The notes beneath the pieces are model-generated. The model had not been told where the DNA came from and did not search any database. It saw nothing but the letters and a program-made list of their open reading frames with translations. From Mycolicibacterium nivoides (GTDB lineage: Bacteria > Actinomycetota > Actinomycetes > Mycobacteriales > Mycobacteriaceae), in NCBI RefSeq assembly GCF_003855255.1, contig NZ_CP034072.1, positions 6,762,897 through 6,826,896 of the forward strand: a stretch of DNA of 64,000 nucleotides, given 5' to 3'. The stretch's first letter is position 1. Every line of letters starts with the position of its first letter. Shown in pieces: positions 61,193 to 64,000 of this stretch. The position numbers and the translations under genes are program-made.

Positions 61193-63351
61193 ACCGCCTT
61201 GCGCACCCGGGCGGCGGCAGCCTCGGGCATCGGCTCGTAGCGGGCGAACCCCCGCGTGAAGGCCCCGGCGCCGTGCGAGAGCGACCGCAGGTCGATCGCA
61301 TAGCGGGTCAGTTCCACCTCGGGAATCTCGGCCTTCACCACGGTCCGGCCCTCGTCCGCCTTGTCGGTGCCGAGTACCCGGCCGCGCCGGCCGGCCAGAT
61401 CGCTCATCACCGCACCCACCAGATCGTCGGGCACCACCACGGTCACGTCGTCGATGGGCTCGAGCAGGTTCACGCCCGCAGCCGCGGCCGCCTCGCGCAG
61501 CGCCAGTCCGCCGGCCATCTGGAACGCGAAATCCGAGGAGTCGACGCTGTGGGCCTTGCCGTCGACCAGCGTCACCCGGATGTCGACGACGGGGTACCCG
61601 CCGTCCCCGTGGTCGCCGGCCATGCCCTTCTCCATCTGGGCCCGCACACCCTTCTCGACGCTCGGGATGAACTGGCGCGGTACGGCCCCGCCGACGACCT
61701 TGTCGACGAACTCGAATCCGCTGCCCTCCGGCAGCGGCTCGACCTCGATGTCGCAGACCGCGTACTGGCCGTGCCCGCCGGACTGCTTGACGTGCCTGCC
61801 ATGTCCTTTTGCCTTGCCGCCGAGCGTTTCCCGCAGCGGTACGCGCAGCTCGACGGTGTCCACCGACACCCCGTAGCGCCGCGACAGGCCGTCGAGCACC
61901 ACCCCGGCGTGCGCCTCACCCATGCACCACAGCACGATCTGGTGGGTTTCGGGATTCTGCTCGATGCGCAGGGTGGGATCCTCCGCGGCCAGCCGCTGCA
62001 ACCCGACCGAGAGTTTGTCCTCGTCGGTCTTGGCGCGGGGCTGCACCGCGATGGGCAACAGCGGGTCGGGCATCGTCCACGGCCGCAGCACCAGCGGATC
62101 GGCCTTGTCGCTGAGGGTGTCACCGGTCTCGGCGTGACTGAGCCGGCCGATCGCACAGATGTCCCCGGCGACCACCGACGGAGCGGGGCGCTGCTGCTTG
62201 CCCAGCGGGAAGGACAGGGTGCCGATGCGCTCGTCCTCGTCATGGTCGGCGTGCCCGTGCGACCCGGCCGGTGCCACCGACCCGTTGAACGCAGAAAAAT
62301 GGCCCGACACATGCACGGTGGCGTCGGGCCTGATGGTGCCGGAGAACACCCGGACCAGGCTGACCCTGCCGACATAGGGATCCGACGTCGTCTTCACCAC
62401 CTCGGCCAGCAGCGGCCCCGACGGATCGCAGGCCATCGGCTTGCGGGCGGCTCCATTGGCGGCGAACACCTCCGGCAGGCGATGTTCGGGCGGTGAAGGG
62501 AAGCCTCGGGTGGCGATCTCCAGCAGCTCCAGCGTGCCGACCCCGGATCCGCTGCACACCGGGATCACCGGGAAGAACGAGCCGCGGGCCACGGCCTTCT
62601 CCAGGTCGGCGATCAGCACGGACTCGTCGATCTCCTCGCCGCCGAGGTAACGCTCCATGAGCGTCTCGTCCTCGGATTCCTCGATGATCCCCTCGATCAG
62701 AGAGCCCCGCAGTTCGGCGATCTCATCGTCGTAGGCGCCGTCGGGTGGCCGGGTGCTGCGGGTGCCGCCGCTATAGCAGTAGTACGTGCGGGTGAGCAGG
62801 CCGATCACCCCGTCCCCGGCGGGGAAGTACAGGGGCGCGACCTTGTCACCGAAGGCCTGCTGAGCGCCGGCCAGGGCGTTGGCGTAGTTGGCCCTGGCGT
62901 GGTCGAGCTTGGTGATGACGACGGCACGCGGCATGCCGACCGCCGCGCATTCCTGCCACAGCGACTTCGTCGGCTCGTCGACGTTCTCGTTGGCCGCGAT
63001 GACGAAGAGTGCGCAGTCGGCGGCACGCAGCCCGGCGCGCAGCTCCCCGACGAAATCGGCGTATCCGGGGGTGTCGATCAGGTTGACCTTGATCCCGTTG
63101 TGCTGCAACGGAGCCAGTGCCAGGCCGACCGAACGTTGCTGACTGACCTCGGCGTCGTCGAAATCGCACACCGTCGACCCGTCCACCACCGAGCCTGCCC
63201 GGGTCAGCACCCCCGCGGCGACCAGGAGCGCCTCCACGAGCGTGGTCTTGCCTGCGCCCGACGGGCCGACCAGCGCCACGTTGCGAATGGCGGTCGGACT
63301 GTCCGCGGTGGGGACAGCCCCGTTGCCGGCTGAGTGCGTCTTGTCCGCCAT
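61189..63351 (-). CDS. fusA2: EF-G2 (FusA2-type) translational GTPase
   Basis: 720 residues, elongation factor G-like. G1 GPSGAGKT (29-36), G3 DTPG (93-96), G4 TKLD (147-150, where canonical EF-G has NKMD), then domains II-V with KQSGGHGQYAVCDIEVEPL and a C-terminal EF-G IV/V part. The altered G1 and G4 motifs place it in the actinobacterial EF-G2/FusA2 group, whose role in translocation is uncertain. AGGAGG precedes ATG 63351, and a CRP-like site lies 70 bp upstream. The PPOX gene upstream matches the M. tuberculosis Rv0120c-Rv0121c order. Confidence 0.9.
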   Translation of the reverse strand: MADKTHSAGNGAVPTADSPTAIRNVALVGPSGAGKTTLVEALLVAAGVLTRAGSVVDGSTVCDFDDAEVSQQRSVGLALAPLQHNGIKVNLIDTPGYADFVGELRAGLRAADCALFVIAANENVDEPTKSLWQECAAVGMPRAVVITKLDHARANYANALAGAQQAFGDKVAPLYFPAGDGVIGLLTRTYYCYSGGTRSTRPPDGAYDDEIAELRGSLIEGIIEESEDETLMERYLGGEEIDESVLIADLEKAVARGSFFPVIPVCSGSGVGTLELLEIATRGFPSPPEHRLPEVFAANGAARKPMACDPSGPLLAEVVKTTSDPYVGRVSLVRVFSGTIRPDATVHVSGHFSAFNGSVAPAGSHGHADHDEDERIGTLSFPLGKQQRPAPSVVAGDICAIGRLSHAETGDTLSDKADPLVLRPWTMPDPLLPIAVQPRAKTDEDKLSVGLQRLAAEDPTLRIEQNPETHQIVLWCMGEAHAGVVLDGLSRRYGVSVDTVELRVPLRETLGGKAKGHGRHVKQSGGHGQYAVCDIEVEPLPEGSGFEFVDKVVGGAVPRQFIPSVEKGVRAQMEKGMAGDHGDGGYPVVDIRVTLVDGKAHSVDSSDFAFQMAGGLALREAAAAAGVNLLEPIDDVTVVVPDDLVGAVMSDLAGRRGRVLGTDKADEGRTVVKAEIPEVELTRYAIDLRSLSHGAGAFTRGFARYEPMPEAAAARVRKAV

Positions 63352-63420
63352 GGCATTCCTCCTGGTGTCCCCGGGGCGCCCCGCTACGGCCCGCCGGACC
63401 TGCTCTCCACCATTCCCTGA

Positions 63421-63436
63421 TGTGACCTACGACACA
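63421..63436. promoter_or_regulatory. CRP-like site upstream of fusA2
   Basis: TGTGACCTACGACACA matches TGTGA-N6-TCACA at nine of ten positions. It is 70 bp before the fusA2 ATG, in the 105-bp gap after the PPOX gene, a position suited to activation of fusA2 by Crp. Confidence 0.5.
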
Positions 63437-63456
63437 AGTCCCGCCTGAGCCGACGA

Positions 63457-63885
63457 TCAGACCTGCCAGGAGGCCCAGTGGGTGACGTCGACGGTGATCA
63501 CCGGACCGTTCAGCGCAATGCGCTCGTACTGCGGGTATTTCGCGCGCAGCAGCCCGTAACCGGTAGCCATCGCGTCACCGCTGTGATGGACCGCGGCCCG
63601 TCCGTCGGCCCGTACCCACCACAGGTGCGCCCACTCGTCGGTGTAGTGGTCGACGAGCAGGCTGACCCGGCCGTCGCCCTCGATGTTGGCCAGCCGCCGC
63701 AGCCGCTGGGTGGACTTCGGTTTGGCGTCGACCGCGGTGTAGATGGTGGCCGGGGCGTGCGGGTCGGCAGGCACGTGAACCGCGAACACCACCGGCACCA
63801 GGTGGGGTGCGCCGTCGGCACCCAGCGTCGCGAGCACCGCAGAGGGTGCGTTCGCGAACTGGGCGATGGCATCGAGCCCGGACAT
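63457..63885 (-). CDS. PPOX-class F420-type split-barrel protein (Rv0121c-like)
   Basis: 142 residues: [31 protein letters not shown] start, then [35 protein letters not shown], the pattern of the Rv0121c subgroup of PPOX proteins (F420 or FMN binding, reaction unknown). ATG 63885 lies 6 nt after TACCCT (63897-63892), so a leaderless mRNA is likely. It precedes fusA2 on the same strand, as in M. tuberculosis. Confidence 0.9.
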   Translation of the reverse strand: MSGLDAIAQFANAPSAVLATLGADGAPHLVPVVFAVHVPADPHAPATIYTAVDAKPKSTQRLRRLANIEGDGRVSLLVDHYTDEWAHLWWVRADGRAAVHHSGDAMATGYGLLRAKYPQYERIALNGPVITVDVTHWASWQV

Positions 63886-63921
63886 GGCCCCAGGGTAGGC
63901 GCACTCCGCTGGTCGGAGGCC

Positions 63922-64000
63922 TCAGTTGCGGGGATGTCGCGGCTGCGGGGCCACGCTGATCGGCGAGCGGGTGACCGGGGTGCGGGTGACGCCGATCTCG
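63922..64000 (-). CDS. C-terminal end of a gene entering from the right edge
   Basis: A minus-strand frame open from the window edge to a TGA at 63922-63924 encodes 25 residues ending VTRSPISVAPQPRHPRN. The Pro/Arg-rich tail is too short to assign. The gap to the PPOX start is 36 bp, so this gene may lie upstream in the same direction. Confidence 0.4.
   Translation of the reverse strand, partial: EIGVTRTPVTRSPISVAPQPRHPRN

Noticed and set aside
61060..62496. 478-codon plus-strand frame opposite fusA2
   Set aside because: Shadow; the minus strand encodes a complete EF-G-like GTPase.

Overview
The window is GC-rich actinobacterial DNA, most likely from a fast-growing mycobacterium (Mycolicibacterium type). 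The evidence is an antigen 85 mycolyltransferase, an Mce protein, an IrtA/IrtB siderophore importer, a mycobacterial hemophore-type protein, an EF-G2 (FusA2) gene beside a PPOX-fold gene, many FadE-type acyl-CoA dehydrogenases and P450s, and many genes whose start codon lies 6-8 nt after a TANNNT -10 box (leaderless transcription). I found no rRNA, tRNA, CRISPR array or insertion sequence. About 62 genes cover nearly all of the window.

Left part (1-25 kb). Lipid and small-molecule catabolism: an SDR cut by the window edge, a SnoaL-fold protein, fumarylacetoacetase-fold hydrolases, a FadE5-like dehydrogenase divergent from the helicase gene hrpA across a perfect CRP-type palindrome, an epoxide-hydrolase-like enzyme and an overlapping pair of acyl-CoA dehydrogenases. 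Then come an NDH-2/FSP1-like flavoprotein, a secreted cupin, an antigen 85 homologue with a repeated Pro/Ala/Val tail, an AraC regulator, methyltransferases, a CocE-like hydrolase, a hemophore-like secreted protein, a biotin-carboxylase-partner carboxyltransferase, a beta-lactamase-fold esterase with nitrobindin, and an ArsR/SRPBCC pair.

Middle part (25-44 kb). A four-gene unit (His/Met-rich membrane protein, PepSY membrane protein, PCu(A)C copper chaperone lipoprotein, Tat-exported DyP peroxidase) looks like an extracytoplasmic copper/heme-peroxidase system. After it lie a LuxR-regulator remnant and a protein fusing a GyrA-like helical segment to a GNAT domain. Next is a TetR-controlled sterol-side-chain-like operon (NAD epimerase/3beta-HSD type, two-domain acyl-CoA dehydrogenase, Ltp2-like protein, DUF35 protein). 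A second TetR gene is divergent from a four-gene meta-cleavage operon (extradiol dioxygenase, FAH-fold hydrolase, flavin hydroxylase, P450) in which every junction is an ATGA overlap. A TetR/enoyl-CoA hydratase pair follows.

Right part (44-64 kb). TetR-irtA-irtB forms an operon behind a strong promoter with a palindrome and a partial IdeR-box match. It is followed by a P450 coupled to a small unknown gene, an amidohydrolase divergent from an AraC regulator, a DUF2127 membrane protein, an O-methyltransferase, a secreted histidine phosphatase, a DMT transporter and an orphan MceA-like gene. A TetR/SDR pair is divergent from a decarboxylase-fold/P450/ferredoxin operon. The window ends with fusA2, a PPOX protein and the tail of one more gene. 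Regulation is mostly local: at least six regulator genes sit beside short perfect palindromes in their own divergent promoters.
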